This document shows, piece by piece, positions 17,230-25,843 of a stretch of 37,335 nucleotides of DNA. This DNA is from an uncultured Saprospiraceae bacterium (lineage in GTDB: Bacteria > Bacteroidota > Bacteroidia > Chitinophagales > Saprospiraceae): assembly GCA_905480605.1 (NCBI GenBank), contig CAJQRD010000099.1:1-37335 (forward strand), given 5' to 3'. Numbering within the stretch: position 1 is the stretch's first letter; each line of letters begins with the position of its first letter. The translations under genes were made by a program, and so were the position numbers. Below the pieces are notes generated by a model that was not told where the DNA came from, searched no databases, and saw only the letters and a list, made by a program, of their open reading frames with translations.

Positions 17230-17245
17230 CACAAGTTTACTTGTG
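17230..17245. promoter_or_regulatory. inverted repeat CACAAGT-tt-ACTTGTG upstream of prfA
   Basis: Perfect seven-base arms with a two-base centre, ending 26 bases before the prfA start. It could be an operator or a leader hairpin; no T run follows directly, so it is not a terminator. No promoter box is clear beside it. Confidence 0.45.
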
Positions 17246-17271
17246 ACTCTATTTCTATATTTACAGTTGAC

Positions 17272-18345
17272 ATGATAGATAAACTCGAATCTATATATAA
17301 CCACTTTTTAGGTGTTGAAGAAAAACTTTCAGATCCAAGCATAGTCTCGGATATGAAAAAATACTCCAAACTCAATAAAGAATACAAAGACTTACAGGTT
17401 ATTGTAGATCAATACAAGATACTTAAAAACCTGGGTGACAATATTGCCAGCGCTAAAGAAATGCTTGATGATCCTGATTCAGAAATGCAATCAATGGCAA
17501 AAGAAGAACTTAACGACTTAGAGCCTCAACACGAAAAACTACTAGAAGATATAAAAGTACTTTTGATTCCAAAAGACCCAGACGACCAACTTGATGTTGT
17601 CATGGAGATTCGTGCAGGAACAGGTGGCGATGAAGCTAGTATTTTTGCTGGAGACTTGTTAAGACTCTATACAAAATATTGTGAATCTCAAGGTTGGAGA
17701 GTTGATACTGTTAGTCTGAATGAAGGATCTTCTGGAGGTTATAGCAAAATAGTACTAGAGATTTATGGCAATGAAGTTTTTGGAAAATTAAAATTCGAAT
17801 CTGGCGCCCACAGAGTTCAACGTGTTCCAAAAACAGAATCTCAAGGAAGAGTGCATACTTCAGCCGCAACTGTTGTAATAATGCCTAAGTTTGAACTTGA
17901 TGATATAGATATTAGGAAAGATGAATTAAGGGTTGATACCTTTAGAGCGAGTGGAGCAGGTGGACAACACGTAAACAAAACAGAATCTGGTGTTAGGTTT
18001 ACACACCTTCCAACTGGAATAGTTTCTGAAAGTACAGATTCAAGATCTCAACATAAGAACCGAGAGATTGCAATGCAAAAACTTTATCAGAGAATCAAAG
18101 AAGCTCAAAGAGAAAAAGCTTACGCACAACAGAAAGAGCAAAGAAAATCTTTGGTAGGTTCTGGAGATAGGTCAGATAAAATTAGAACATATAACTATCC
18201 ACAGAATAGAGTGACGGACCACAGAATCAATTTGACGTTATACAGTTTGGATAAGATAATGGATGGGAACATTACTGAAATTATTGAAAAACTTCAGATG
18301 GCAGAAAATGCTGACAAGATGGTTGAAACTCAAAAGATGCCATAA
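17272..18345 (+). CDS. prfA: peptide chain release factor 1
   Basis: Terminates translation at UAA and UAG by entering the ribosomal A site. The 357 residues equal the usual RF1 length. Visible are the helical domain 1 (1-100), the acidic GTGGDEASIFAGDL segment (116-129), the codon-reading PxT motif in RVPKTESQGR (Pro186-Lys187-Thr188, which marks RF1 rather than RF2), the catalytic GGQ (230-232 in SGAGGQHVN) and the GSGDRSDKIRTYNYPQNRVTDHRI signature. Its GGQ glutamine is normally methylated by PrmC, which is not in the window. Transcription ends at a strong terminator shared with the convergent ftcD gene. Confidence 0.98.
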   Translation: MIDKLESIYNHFLGVEEKLSDPSIVSDMKKYSKLNKEYKDLQVIVDQYKILKNLGDNIASAKEMLDDPDSEMQSMAKEELNDLEPQHEKLLEDIKVLLIPKDPDDQLDVVMEIRAGTGGDEASIFAGDLLRLYTKYCESQGWRVDTVSLNEGSSGGYSKIVLEIYGNEVFGKLKFESGAHRVQRVPKTESQGRVHTSAATVVIMPKFELDDIDIRKDELRVDTFRASGAGGQHVNKTESGVRFTHLPTGIVSESTDSRSQHKNREIAMQKLYQRIKEAQREKAYAQQKEQRKSLVGSGDRSDKIRTYNYPQNRVTDHRINLTLYSLDKIMDGNITEIIEKLQMAENADKMVETQKMP

Positions 18346-18387
18346 CCAAGCAGGCGTAAATTTTTCAGGCTACAAGATCAAGATATT

Positions 18388-18421
18388 AAAAAAACACCCA
18401 CAGGAATACGGGTGTTTTTTT
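18388..18421. terminator. bidirectional rho-independent terminator between prfA and ftcD
   Basis: Twelve-base-pair stem (seven A then CACCC, against GGGTG then seven T) with a ten-base loop. The A run on one side and the T run on the other let it serve both convergent transcripts; it ends just before the ftcD stop codon. Confidence 0.88.
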
Positions 18422-18426
18422 ATATG

Positions 18427-20115
18427 CTATGCTTTAATTATTTCTTCAGTTTTTTGAAGTAAATTCTTTTGTTTAGAATCAGATTTCGCCAATAACGACT
18501 TTGCCTTTTCTGTTATTTCTGCCACAAATTCCTTGTCGTCTAAATCTTGACAATTTATCATAACATTGAGGTATGCACCATGGATAGCAGTATGAGAACA
18601 AAGAGCTCCAACCCCTACATCACTAATTGAGGCAGGATTTCCAGTTTCGACCATTTCTTCCAAAACTGCATATGCAGAAAAGGCGGTTTGCATTACCTTG
18701 AAAGGAATTTCAATTGCATATTTGGTTGCGGTATTGATCGCAATTTTACGAGCGGTCTTTTCTTCTTCACTTCCTTTTGGCAACCTGATTGCATCAATAA
18801 TTTTATTAAAAGAATTGGTGTCTTCATCTACTAAAAACAGAAGCTGATCTTTAATAGCTTGTCCTTTTTCTGCTTGTTCAGAAAAATAATGCCACTTATC
18901 GTCCCAACCTCTTTTATGTGCTGATAGATTGGCTACCATTGTACCAAGTGATATTCCTAACGCACCAACATATGCTGCAATACTTCCCCCTCCTGGTGCA
19001 GGGCTTTCTGACGCTGTTTCATTTGAAAATTCTGTTAGATTTTTATTGACAAGGGGTCTGATATCATCTTCTTCTAACAAATATTCAATTACTTTTTTCT
19101 TAGGATCAAAATCTCCCAGTTCATCTAAACCAAGCGACTTAACAGCAATCTTCATGATTTCCATATCGCTAATTCCAAGAGATCGTTCTTGCTTATTTAA
19201 GAAATATTTCCCGGCATCGATCAATACTTTCTTAGGAACAAGGCCGACCAATTCGGACCCAGTGACTCTCATTCCTCTTGTATTTGCACTATCTCGGACC
19301 GCTTCAAAAGCTGTGTGTAGTTTTGTAATATTGATGTCAGTAAGGTTCATTGAAATCTGTGCAACTCCATACTCTTCAATAAACCAACCAATGGCTTTAA
19401 CCGATTTTAATTTGCCAGGAACGCGCAATGGTTCTCCGTTTTCATCTCTTTGTATTTTACCTGTAACGGGGTTTCCTTCTCTTTTTACACGACCGTTTTC
19501 TCTGATGTCAAATGCAATAGAGTTAGCTCTTCTAACTGACGTTGTATTCAAATTGACATTATATGCTACAAGAAAATCTCTGGCTCCAATGGCGGTATTT
19601 CCAGTACTTTCATTAAAGACAGCTGGTCCATAATCTGGAGCCCATTCTGCTTGTTGTATTTTTTTTGAAATACCTTCATATTCTCCACTTCTAATCGTCG
19701 CAAGATTTTTACGTTCTGGAGTTTTAGCAGCTGATTCGTATAAGTAGATTGGAATATTCAGGTCATCGCCGACGCGAGCAGCTAACTTTTCAGCATAAAT
19801 GACGGTTTCTTCCATTGTAATGTTTGAAATTGGAATCATAGGACATACATCGGTGGCACCCATTCTTGGATGTTCCCCACTGTGCTTTGACATGTCAATA
19901 AGTTCCGAAGCTTTTTTGATAGCCAAATATGCTGCATCAACAACCTTGTCTGGTGTTCCTACAAATGTAACAACTGTACGATTGGTGGCCCTGCCAGGAT
20001 CTACATCCAAAAGCTTAACACCTTCAACTTTTTCAATTTCATCAGTAATCGCTTTAATGATTGACATATCTCGGCCTTCACTAAAATTTGGTACACACTC
20101 AATTAATTGCTTCAT
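18427..20115 (-). CDS. ftcD: bifunctional formiminotransferase-cyclodeaminase
   Basis: Transfers the formimino group from formiminoglutamate to tetrahydrofolate and then cyclodeaminates it to methenyl-THF, ending histidine breakdown. Both halves are present in 562 residues: the formiminotransferase part (1 to about 330; CVPNFSEGRD at the N-terminus, catalytic His82 in KHSGEHPRMGATD) and the cyclodeaminase part (about 360-555; ESPAPGGGSIAAYVGALG, and LVDEDTNSFN holding the acidic catalytic residue). The remaining hut genes (hutH, hutU, hutI) are not adjacent, so it is either unlinked or mainly feeds folate. The start is ATG, with the shared terminator at its 3' end. Confidence 0.96.
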   Translation of the reverse strand: MKQLIECVPNFSEGRDMSIIKAITDEIEKVEGVKLLDVDPGRATNRTVVTFVGTPDKVVDAAYLAIKKASELIDMSKHSGEHPRMGATDVCPMIPISNITMEETVIYAEKLAARVGDDLNIPIYLYESAAKTPERKNLATIRSGEYEGISKKIQQAEWAPDYGPAVFNESTGNTAIGARDFLVAYNVNLNTTSVRRANSIAFDIRENGRVKREGNPVTGKIQRDENGEPLRVPGKLKSVKAIGWFIEEYGVAQISMNLTDINITKLHTAFEAVRDSANTRGMRVTGSELVGLVPKKVLIDAGKYFLNKQERSLGISDMEIMKIAVKSLGLDELGDFDPKKKVIEYLLEEDDIRPLVNKNLTEFSNETASESPAPGGGSIAAYVGALGISLGTMVANLSAHKRGWDDKWHYFSEQAEKGQAIKDQLLFLVDEDTNSFNKIIDAIRLPKGSEEEKTARKIAINTATKYAIEIPFKVMQTAFSAYAVLEEMVETGNPASISDVGVGALCSHTAIHGAYLNVMINCQDLDDKEFVAEITEKAKSLLAKSDSKQKNLLQKTEEIIKA

Positions 20116-20269
20116 TTGATTTTTAATTTCGCGTAAATGTAAGTCAACATTATGTTTTTAAGCCACTTCTATATTAAAAAATGCACTTTGTGAAGATATT
20201 ATTTTTATTTCGCGACATCAATATTAAAAATACTGCATTGTTAATATTAGATTTTATATTTTTATAAAA

Positions 20270-21706
20270 GTGAAAAGAATAAATTACATACTCAGTGTTA
20301 TAATAGGATTGCTGGTAACTTTAAATGTTGTCAATGCACAAGAAGTTAGTGTGTCTAGCGAATTGAATTTGAGAAATTATTTTTCATATGAAATATTGAG
20401 TCAAGTAGAAGACCGTATTATTGTTTATAGAGACAAAGGATTTATAAAAGAAATAGACGTTTTTAATGACGAAATGGAAAATACAATTAGTGCCGAGATA
20501 GAGTTTGAAAAAAAACGTGTTGATGTATTTAGTATAATGGGCATGGATTCTGTTTTCCAAATTCTATATGGTTATTTTGAAAGAGATTCTATGGTTATTA
20601 AATATAGAATTTATGATAATAAAGTACAACTTAGAGACAGTTTAACGTTGATTAAAATACCTAAAACGAGTATTAGAAAAAAGTTTTCAAATGTCACTTC
20701 TGAAGATAGAAATAAGATTTTATTGTCAACAGTAGATGAAGATGACAATATTTTATTCTTGATGTATGATTGTAAAAAAAGACTAATAGAGTGGACTAAG
20801 TTGGTCTATGTAGATGATGAGGTAGCTAGAAGTTTAAATGCAATTGAGTTGGCAAACAATGGTGATTTCGTTTTAATTTTAAATACTAAAAATTGGTTTA
20901 ACAACAAAGAGGACCTGCGAATGATGTTGTTTAAACCTAGAATGCGGAAAGAACAGTTTTTTTCAATAAACCTTGATGATTATTCTAAGGCTACTGTTTT
21001 TTTAAAGCATGACAATAAAAATCAAAACTTAATTATTAGCGGTACTTATGGTTTAAAGCGTGGAAAAGAAATTAAGGGTTACTTTTATTTATGTAAGCCA
21101 GTTGAAAGTTTTCGAGAAGGTGAAGTTTTATCTTACATTCCTTTTAAGGAAACATTTTATGAAGAACTTTTGCAAGGAAAGAAGAAGAAAAAACGAGTCC
21201 TTAATGATTTGACCATCCAAGATATCATATTAAGAAATGATGGAGGGCTGGTTTTTGTTTCTGAAATTGAAAGAGAGTATTCAAGAAGAAATCCATATAA
21301 CGGATACACAAGAGTTAGTGATGGGTTTGCACGTAGAGGATGGGTTGATTATTATAATGATGACATTATTATAACTAATTTCAATCCTGATGGATCTATC
21401 AGTTGGAATAAAGTGCTTTATAAAAAACAGTTCTCGCAGGATGATGATGGTATCTTCTCATCTTTTTTCGTTATGAAAACGCCTTCAAGGTTGCGATTTA
21501 TCTACAATGATGAAATCAAAAGAAACAATACCGTCAGTGAATATATAATAAATCCAAATGGTACAATTGCAAGAAATAGTTTATTGAGTACAGAATATCA
21601 AGATATGAAACTGCGATTTAAAGATGCGGTACAAATCAGTTCGAATTCAATTATCGTTCCCAGCGAAAAAAACTATGATTTGAATTTGGTAAGGATTTCA
21701 TACTAA
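20270..21706 (+). CDS. exported protein of unknown function
   Basis: A 478-residue protein from a GTG start, with a signal peptide cut near NVVNAQ (about 23). I do not recognise the family. The mature part is rich in beta strands with many aromatic and charged residues, and repeated strand-turn units (LIISGTYGLKRG..., FVFVSEIERE-like pieces, DIIITNFNPDGSISWNKVLY) that fit a beta-propeller. A basic patch (GKKKKKRVLND, about 303-313) splits it. No lipobox and no sorting domain at the C-terminus, so it is probably periplasmic. It is divergent from ftcD across 154 bases and converges on the M43 protease. Confidence 0.8.
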   Translation: MKRINYILSVIIGLLVTLNVVNAQEVSVSSELNLRNYFSYEILSQVEDRIIVYRDKGFIKEIDVFNDEMENTISAEIEFEKKRVDVFSIMGMDSVFQILYGYFERDSMVIKYRIYDNKVQLRDSLTLIKIPKTSIRKKFSNVTSEDRNKILLSTVDEDDNILFLMYDCKKRLIEWTKLVYVDDEVARSLNAIELANNGDFVLILNTKNWFNNKEDLRMMLFKPRMRKEQFFSINLDDYSKATVFLKHDNKNQNLIISGTYGLKRGKEIKGYFYLCKPVESFREGEVLSYIPFKETFYEELLQGKKKKKRVLNDLTIQDIILRNDGGLVFVSEIEREYSRRNPYNGYTRVSDGFARRGWVDYYNDDIIITNFNPDGSISWNKVLYKKQFSQDDDGIFSSFFVMKTPSRLRFIYNDEIKRNNTVSEYIINPNGTIARNSLLSTEYQDMKLRFKDAVQISSNSIIVPSEKNYDLNLVRISY

Positions 21707-22048
21707 ATGATTATTCAAGGCGATGTTTCTTTGAAAGTATAATTAGATTTTCCCATTAATTATTAAAGCTTATATAAGTTTTAAGTCTTCAAACAACAAT
21801 TACTTTGTGACAACCGGTTGATTGCGAAAAAAGTGATTTTAATAAAAAAATCGCAATCAAAGGGTGACTTCTTTATTTTTTCTCGTCTCAATAATGTAAC
21901 ACAATCAAAAACCCAATTAAGAAATATCAAGATAGGAATTGGTCTGCATTATTAATGGGCCAGGCAAACGTGCCTAGGTCCATTAATTTATTAAGATGTA
22001 TAGTTCTAAAACCGAAGCCTTTTTTGTTTTACTCTTCTTAAATGCATT
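21707..22048. other. 342-base convergent intergenic region with several dyads
   Basis: No gene is visible. From left to right it holds the perfect palindrome CAACCGGTTG (21811-21820), a perfect inverted repeat TTGATTGCGA/TCGCAATCAA (21818-21827 and 21851-21860) overlapping it, and a long hairpin at 21951-21987. No classic terminator with a T run is obvious for either of the two genes that end here. Confidence 0.7.
21951..21987. repeat. long stem-loop, 16 base pairs with one bulge
   Basis: Outer stem of 11 pairs (ATTAATGGGCC with GGTCCATTAAT, one G-T pair), a bulged A, then AGGCA/TGCCT closing a four-base loop AACG. It is GC-richer than its surroundings. Without an adjacent T run it could be a rho-independent end of an unusual type, a processing site or part of a small RNA. 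Confidence 0.7.
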
Positions 22049-24460
22049 TTATTGGATAATGACAACCCTTTGAGCCATCAAAGCTGATTTAGATTTAACT
22101 GAAATCATATAAAAACCTTTCTCTAAGTTTAAAGCAGCTTTTTTGATTTCATCTATAATATCTGATCTGACAATCTTATTTGAATAGATGTCATTGCCAC
22201 TTTTATCCCTTAACCTGATTGTTAATGATTCATCCTGAGTAAAAGTCTTTAATATTTCGGGCGATAAAACATCAGTGGTTGATAAATTTAGTGAGACAAT
22301 ATCATCGTTGTCAATTAGAGTTATAGGCTCACACGGAGTGATTGAAGCTTCAAATATTGTTCCTGAGGCAACTTCAAAATTTGGCGATAAATCAATGTCT
22401 GAGCCTGCTGTAAATAATATAGATTGACCATTGTTAAGTAGAGCGTCTGATGTTGCGTTTATTTCTGCTCTGTATGAATTTTGCGTTATGTTATTTATAA
22501 TCAAATAATCGCCGTCGCAGTCTTCTAAAGCGCAACCTTCATCGATAACATTATCACAGTTATTATCAATACCATCACAGGACTCTGAGGCACCTGGATT
22601 TACACTGGTGTTTGTGTCATCACAGTCTTGGTCATCTGTAACGTAGCCAGATGGAAGAGAGCAGGAGCTTATTGTATTATTAGGATCACCGTACGTGTCA
22701 TTATCAGTATCTGCATAATATGTATTAAACATGAGGCCTTCATCAACCAAGCCATCACAATTGTTATCTATGTTGTCGCATACTTCAATAGCTGCAGGGT
22801 TAATATTAGGATTGGTATCATCGCAATCTTGGTTGTCTGTAACATATCCAATTGGTGGCGTACAATCAATTATAGTGCTGTTAGGATCGCCATAGGTATC
22901 ATTATCAGTATCAGCATAATAAGTGACTGGAGTTAATCCTTCATCAATAGCGCCATCGCAGTTGTTGTCAATACCGTCGCACACTTCAGAAGCTGCAGGG
23001 TTTATATTTATATCTGAGTCATCACAATCAAGATTATTACTGACATTACCTGGAGGGATAATACAATCTAATGTAACATTGTTAGGATCACCATAGGAAT
23101 CATTGTCAAGGTCAGCATATGTTGTTCTTATAACACCATAAAACACAGATAGTGTTTTTGTTATTTGATCCGATCCCGTATTATTGGTCGCTGTCAAAGT
23201 TACACTCACTTCTCCATTTGCCCCAGCCGTAATACATATTGTTGGGTTTTGAAGATCCGAAGTTAAAATGTCTAAAACCAAATCACCACTAATAACTTCA
23301 AATGTCCAATCCCAAGATGTTGGCATATTGGAAGATAAATCGAAGAAGTCAATGCAGTCGGTTTGACATAATTCTATATTGCCATCTGGTGAAAAATTAG
23401 CAACAGGGGGCTGGCCACATTTGGTGGAAGTTGTTGTGTAGCCTTCAGTAACAGCAGTAGCGTTCATGACATCGCTTTGGTCTGAAGTAAACATATACAT
23501 GCATGAGTTTGCCGCATAAGACATGAAGTTCATATACATATCTTCATCACCACAAGTTTGAGGAAGGTCTGTGCATGTTGTATGATTTGTACATGATGTG
23601 TAGCTGCTATAATTAGTGGACATATCGGGCGTATCTGCAATTTGATCCTGTGCACCAGAACAACCGGAATTGTCGCCCCAGACATGGAAGAGACCAAAGT
23701 AATGACCTAATTCATGTGCCAAAACTTCACCAGCATCAGCTGTAGGAAAACAACCGGGTGATCCTGTAAATTGCGCACCAGGACAAGATAAATCACCTGT
23801 ACCAAATATACAGTTGTCAATCATGACGCCATCTCCATTGAACATTCCAGGAATGCCATTTGAAATGCCTAAAAGACCACCACTTAACATATTCACGTAG
23901 ATGTTTACATACTCATTCCAATCAGCATTGACAGGAGTAAAGTTTCCCGTAGGAATAGAAAAACTTACTTGACCAAAAGTGATAGCATAGTCTCCGTCAA
24001 CTAACCCATATCCAGCAGGGTGGTTTGCTACACCAATGCAAAATTCAACACAAGCATTGCCTAAAATATCAGCTCCAAAACAAGAAGCAAATTGATTAAT
24101 TAAAGGAGCATCAATATCTAAACCAGCAAACTCACGGTTTAGCTCTTCAATATGATCGATGGCTACATCTACAGCACATGCTTCTTGCCCAGTTGGAACT
24201 ATTCCTGTATTAAAGTGAATGGCTATTGGAACCAACAGTGGGCCGTTAGAGCAATCTGGATTTTTATTTTCACTTCTTGCTTTGACGATTGGTTGAATTT
24301 GTTTTCTCCACAATTCTACTCTCTTTTTATAATCACCATTATCTTCCATCATTTGATTGTGTGCTTGGACTGTGCTTCCACAGATTTCTTGATCTTGAGC
24401 TGATAGGTGAAATGAAAATAAAACAAGAAAAACCAATAGAAAAAATTGATTGGATAGCAT
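22049..24460 (-). CDS. secreted M43-family metalloprotease with PKD, MopE-type repeats and C-terminal sorting-like domain
   Basis: An 803-residue secreted, modular protease. Signal peptide ends near LSAQ (21). The catalytic domain (about 70-340) has the extended zinc motif HELGHYFGLFH (His249, Glu250, His253, His259) and a Met-turn (NFMSY, Met313), with many cysteines as in pappalysin-like (M43) enzymes. A PKD-like domain follows (about 351-440), then three 67-residue calcium-type repeats (448-643) of the putative metal-binding/MopE kind, each with DxDNDxYGDP, QDCDD and CDxIDNNCD. Next is a segment (about 648-705) resembling the 3-coathanger stack domain, and a final beta domain (about 725-803) ending GFYMISVKSKSALMAQRVVIIQ-like, which fits a type A T9SS sorting signal. 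It is thus a likely cargo of the T9SS whose parts lie 8 kb away. Confidence 0.9.
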   Translation of the reverse strand: MLSNQFFLLVFLVLFSFHLSAQDQEICGSTVQAHNQMMEDNGDYKKRVELWRKQIQPIVKARSENKNPDCSNGPLLVPIAIHFNTGIVPTGQEACAVDVAIDHIEELNREFAGLDIDAPLINQFASCFGADILGNACVEFCIGVANHPAGYGLVDGDYAITFGQVSFSIPTGNFTPVNADWNEYVNIYVNMLSGGLLGISNGIPGMFNGDGVMIDNCIFGTGDLSCPGAQFTGSPGCFPTADAGEVLAHELGHYFGLFHVWGDNSGCSGAQDQIADTPDMSTNYSSYTSCTNHTTCTDLPQTCGDEDMYMNFMSYAANSCMYMFTSDQSDVMNATAVTEGYTTTSTKCGQPPVANFSPDGNIELCQTDCIDFFDLSSNMPTSWDWTFEVISGDLVLDILTSDLQNPTICITAGANGEVSVTLTATNNTGSDQITKTLSVFYGVIRTTYADLDNDSYGDPNNVTLDCIIPPGNVSNNLDCDDSDININPAASEVCDGIDNNCDGAIDEGLTPVTYYADTDNDTYGDPNSTIIDCTPPIGYVTDNQDCDDTNPNINPAAIEVCDNIDNNCDGLVDEGLMFNTYYADTDNDTYGDPNNTISSCSLPSGYVTDDQDCDDTNTSVNPGASESCDGIDNNCDNVIDEGCALEDCDGDYLIINNITQNSYRAEINATSDALLNNGQSILFTAGSDIDLSPNFEVASGTIFEASITPCEPITLIDNDDIVSLNLSTTDVLSPEILKTFTQDESLTIRLRDKSGNDIYSNKIVRSDIIDEIKKAALNLEKGFYMISVKSKSALMAQRVVIIQ
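22532..23119 (-). repeat. three tandem 201-base repeats coding MopE-type motifs
   Basis: Units at 23119-22919, 22918-22718 and 22717-22532 (the last shortened) each encode one 67-residue module: YAD(T/L)DND(T/S)YGDP, a cysteine pair region, DCDD, then CD(G/N)IDNNCD. The conserved Asp/Asn spacing fits calcium binding. Identity between units is high in the Asp-rich part and lower between. Confidence 0.85.
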
Positions 24461-24639
24461 ATATGTATTTGGTATGTTAGTTATAAATTACAATTAAGTA
24501 ATGCAAGTTATTATCATAATGTTGCATAGCAAATCACTAAATTAAAGATTTTAATGGTTCTTACTTCATTATTAAATGTAAGTCAAGACATTCTAGACAT
24601 CTAACAATACGCAATGTTTAAAGGACTATTCTCTGGAAT

Positions 24640-24668
24640 AAAAAAAGCCATCCTGATTAGAATGGCTT
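24640..24668 (-). terminator. terminator-like hairpin, minus strand, with no gene feeding it
   Basis: Arms AAGCCAT (24645-24651) and ATGGCTT (24662-24668), extended by two pairs beyond a mismatch, loop GATT. The A run at 24640-24646 becomes a T run on the minus strand. The only minus-strand sequence upstream of it is the intergenic region and the antisense of the sugar kinase gene. Confidence 0.6.
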
Positions 24669-24684
24669 ACCCTTGAATATTCTT

Positions 24685-24711
24685 GAGATTTACCGAAATA
24701 AATCTTTTTTT
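24685..24711 (+). terminator. weak plus-strand terminator-like hairpin
   Basis: GAGATTT (24685-24691) with AAATCT (24700-24705), loop ACCGAAAT, followed by a run of seven T. The stem is short and AT-rich, so its strength is doubtful. Confidence 0.45.
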
Positions 24712-24797
24712 GCTATTTAAAAAACTCCTACCTATTTTAAATCTCATTATTTAGACGAGATTTTTATAAAAAGTCACAATAAATGGTATTGCTTCTT

Positions 24798-24805
24798 TAC
24801 TTTTG
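24798..24805 (+). promoter_or_regulatory. -7 box TACTTTTG for the sugar kinase gene
   Basis: Exact match to the Bacteroidota consensus TAnnTTTG, 16 bases before the ATG at 24822. No good TTTG box is visible at the expected distance upstream. If used, transcription would begin only a few bases before the ATG, which excludes the earlier in-frame ATG at 24783. Confidence 0.45.
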
Positions 24806-24821
24806 TAGAAAATCTATAACA

Positions 24822-25733
24822 ATGAGTTTATTAACAGTTGGAACTGTAGCATTTGATGATATTGAAACTCCATTCGGAAGAGCTGAGAAAGTTGTTGGAG
24901 GAGCATGCACATATATTTCTTGGGCGGCGTCATATTTTATAAATAATATTAGACTAACATCTATAGTAGGTGGTGATTTTCCAAAAGATGAGCTTGATCA
25001 ACTTCAATCAAAAGGTGTAAATCTTGACGGTTTAAAAGTTATTCAAGATGGTAAGACCTTTTTCTGGGCTGGTAAGTACCACGAAAACATGAACATCAGA
25101 GATACAATTACAACTGATTTAAACGTATTGGACGATTTTGATCCTGAATTACCAGATTCTTATACAGACAGTGAGTATGTGATGTTAGGTAACCTTACTC
25201 CAGATATTCAATTGAGAGTTATTGAGCAATTGACAGCACCAAAATTAATTGTTTTGGATACGATGAACTTTTGGATGGATATAGCAATGGATAGACTAAA
25301 GCTTGTGATTTCAAAGGTTGATGTTTTGACAATTAATGATGAAGAAGCACGACAATTATCAGGTGAATATTCATTGGTGAATGCGGCAAAGAAGATTTTT
25401 GAGATGGGACCAAAATATTTGGTTATTAAAAAAGGTGAGCATGGAGCAATGTTGATGTCAAAGGATGACATTTTTTATGCACCAGCATTACCATTGGCTG
25501 AGGTTGTTGATCCCACAGGCGCAGGAGATTCTTTTGCGGGTGGTTTTATTGGCTATTTAGCAAAATCAGGTGATACTTCTTTTGAAAACATGAAAAGAGC
25601 AGTAATCTACGGATCAACTATGGCTTCTTTTTGCGTTGAGGAGTTTAGTTTGGGTAAGATGAAGAACCTATCTGAGTATATTATAAATGACAGAGTGCAA
25701 AGGTTCGTGAATATTACAAAGTTTGATATTTAG
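24822..25733 (+). CDS. PfkB-family carbohydrate kinase
   Basis: ATP-dependent sugar or nucleoside kinase of the ribokinase fold, cytoplasmic, 303 residues. The N-terminal substrate half has VGTVAFDDIETP and the GGA glycine pair (VVGGACTYISWAA); the C-terminal half has NDEEARQL, VIKKGEHGAM and the anion-hole/catalytic signature DPTGAGDSFAGGF with the catalytic Asp. I start at the ATG at 24822 (MSLLTVGTVAF) since family members begin right at the first beta strand; the in-frame ATG at 24783 adds 13 residues that overlap the promoter box. The substrate is not evident: no transporter or catabolic partner is next to it. Ends in a strong terminator. Confidence 0.92.
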   Translation: MSLLTVGTVAFDDIETPFGRAEKVVGGACTYISWAASYFINNIRLTSIVGGDFPKDELDQLQSKGVNLDGLKVIQDGKTFFWAGKYHENMNIRDTITTDLNVLDDFDPELPDSYTDSEYVMLGNLTPDIQLRVIEQLTAPKLIVLDTMNFWMDIAMDRLKLVISKVDVLTINDEEARQLSGEYSLVNAAKKIFEMGPKYLVIKKGEHGAMLMSKDDIFYAPALPLAEVVDPTGAGDSFAGGFIGYLAKSGDTSFENMKRAVIYGSTMASFCVEEFSLGKMKNLSEYIINDRVQRFVNITKFDI

Positions 25734-25764
25734 GTTTTTATATATAAAGACCCAATGAATAAAT

Positions 25765-25804
25765 AAAAAGAGGCTAGATCGAATGAATGATCTGCCTCTT
25801 TTTT
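25765..25804 (+). terminator. rho-independent terminator after the sugar kinase gene
   Basis: Stem of 15 pairs with one bulged T: AAAAAGAGGC plus AGATC against GATCT plus GCCTCTTTTT, loop GAATGAAT, ending in T. The A run on the left may let it also stop minus-strand transcripts. Confidence 0.88.
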
Positions 25805-25843
25805 ATTTCTTTTTGGTTCTAAAAAGACTTTAAGTCCTTTTTA

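Larger units (their letters stand above)
24461..24821. other. divergent intergenic region with opposed terminator-like hairpins
   Basis: Lies between the M43 protease and the sugar kinase, which are transcribed apart. It holds a minus-strand terminator-like hairpin (24640-24668), a plus-strand one (24685-24711), a third hairpin (24739-24765) and a TAnnTTTG box (24798-24805). I see no open reading frame of substance. The hairpins suggest a small transcript or a structured leader. Confidence 0.6.

Noticed and set aside
18929-20119. Plus-strand open frames opposite ftcD
   Set aside because: They mirror the codon pattern of a well-supported gene on the other strand and encode nothing recognisable.
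20171-20250. Imperfect direct repeat (ATATTAAAAA...TGCA) upstream of the 20270 gene
   Set aside because: The match is mostly A/T, with indels, and expected by chance in sequence of this composition.
21811-21987. Integron attC site
   Set aside because: The inverse core and core consensus (RYYYAAC and GTTRRRY) are not met and no integrase or cassette array is seen.
22532-23119. Tandem DNA repeats as a mobile or CRISPR element
   Set aside because: The 201-base period is fully explained by coding of three protein modules within one frame.
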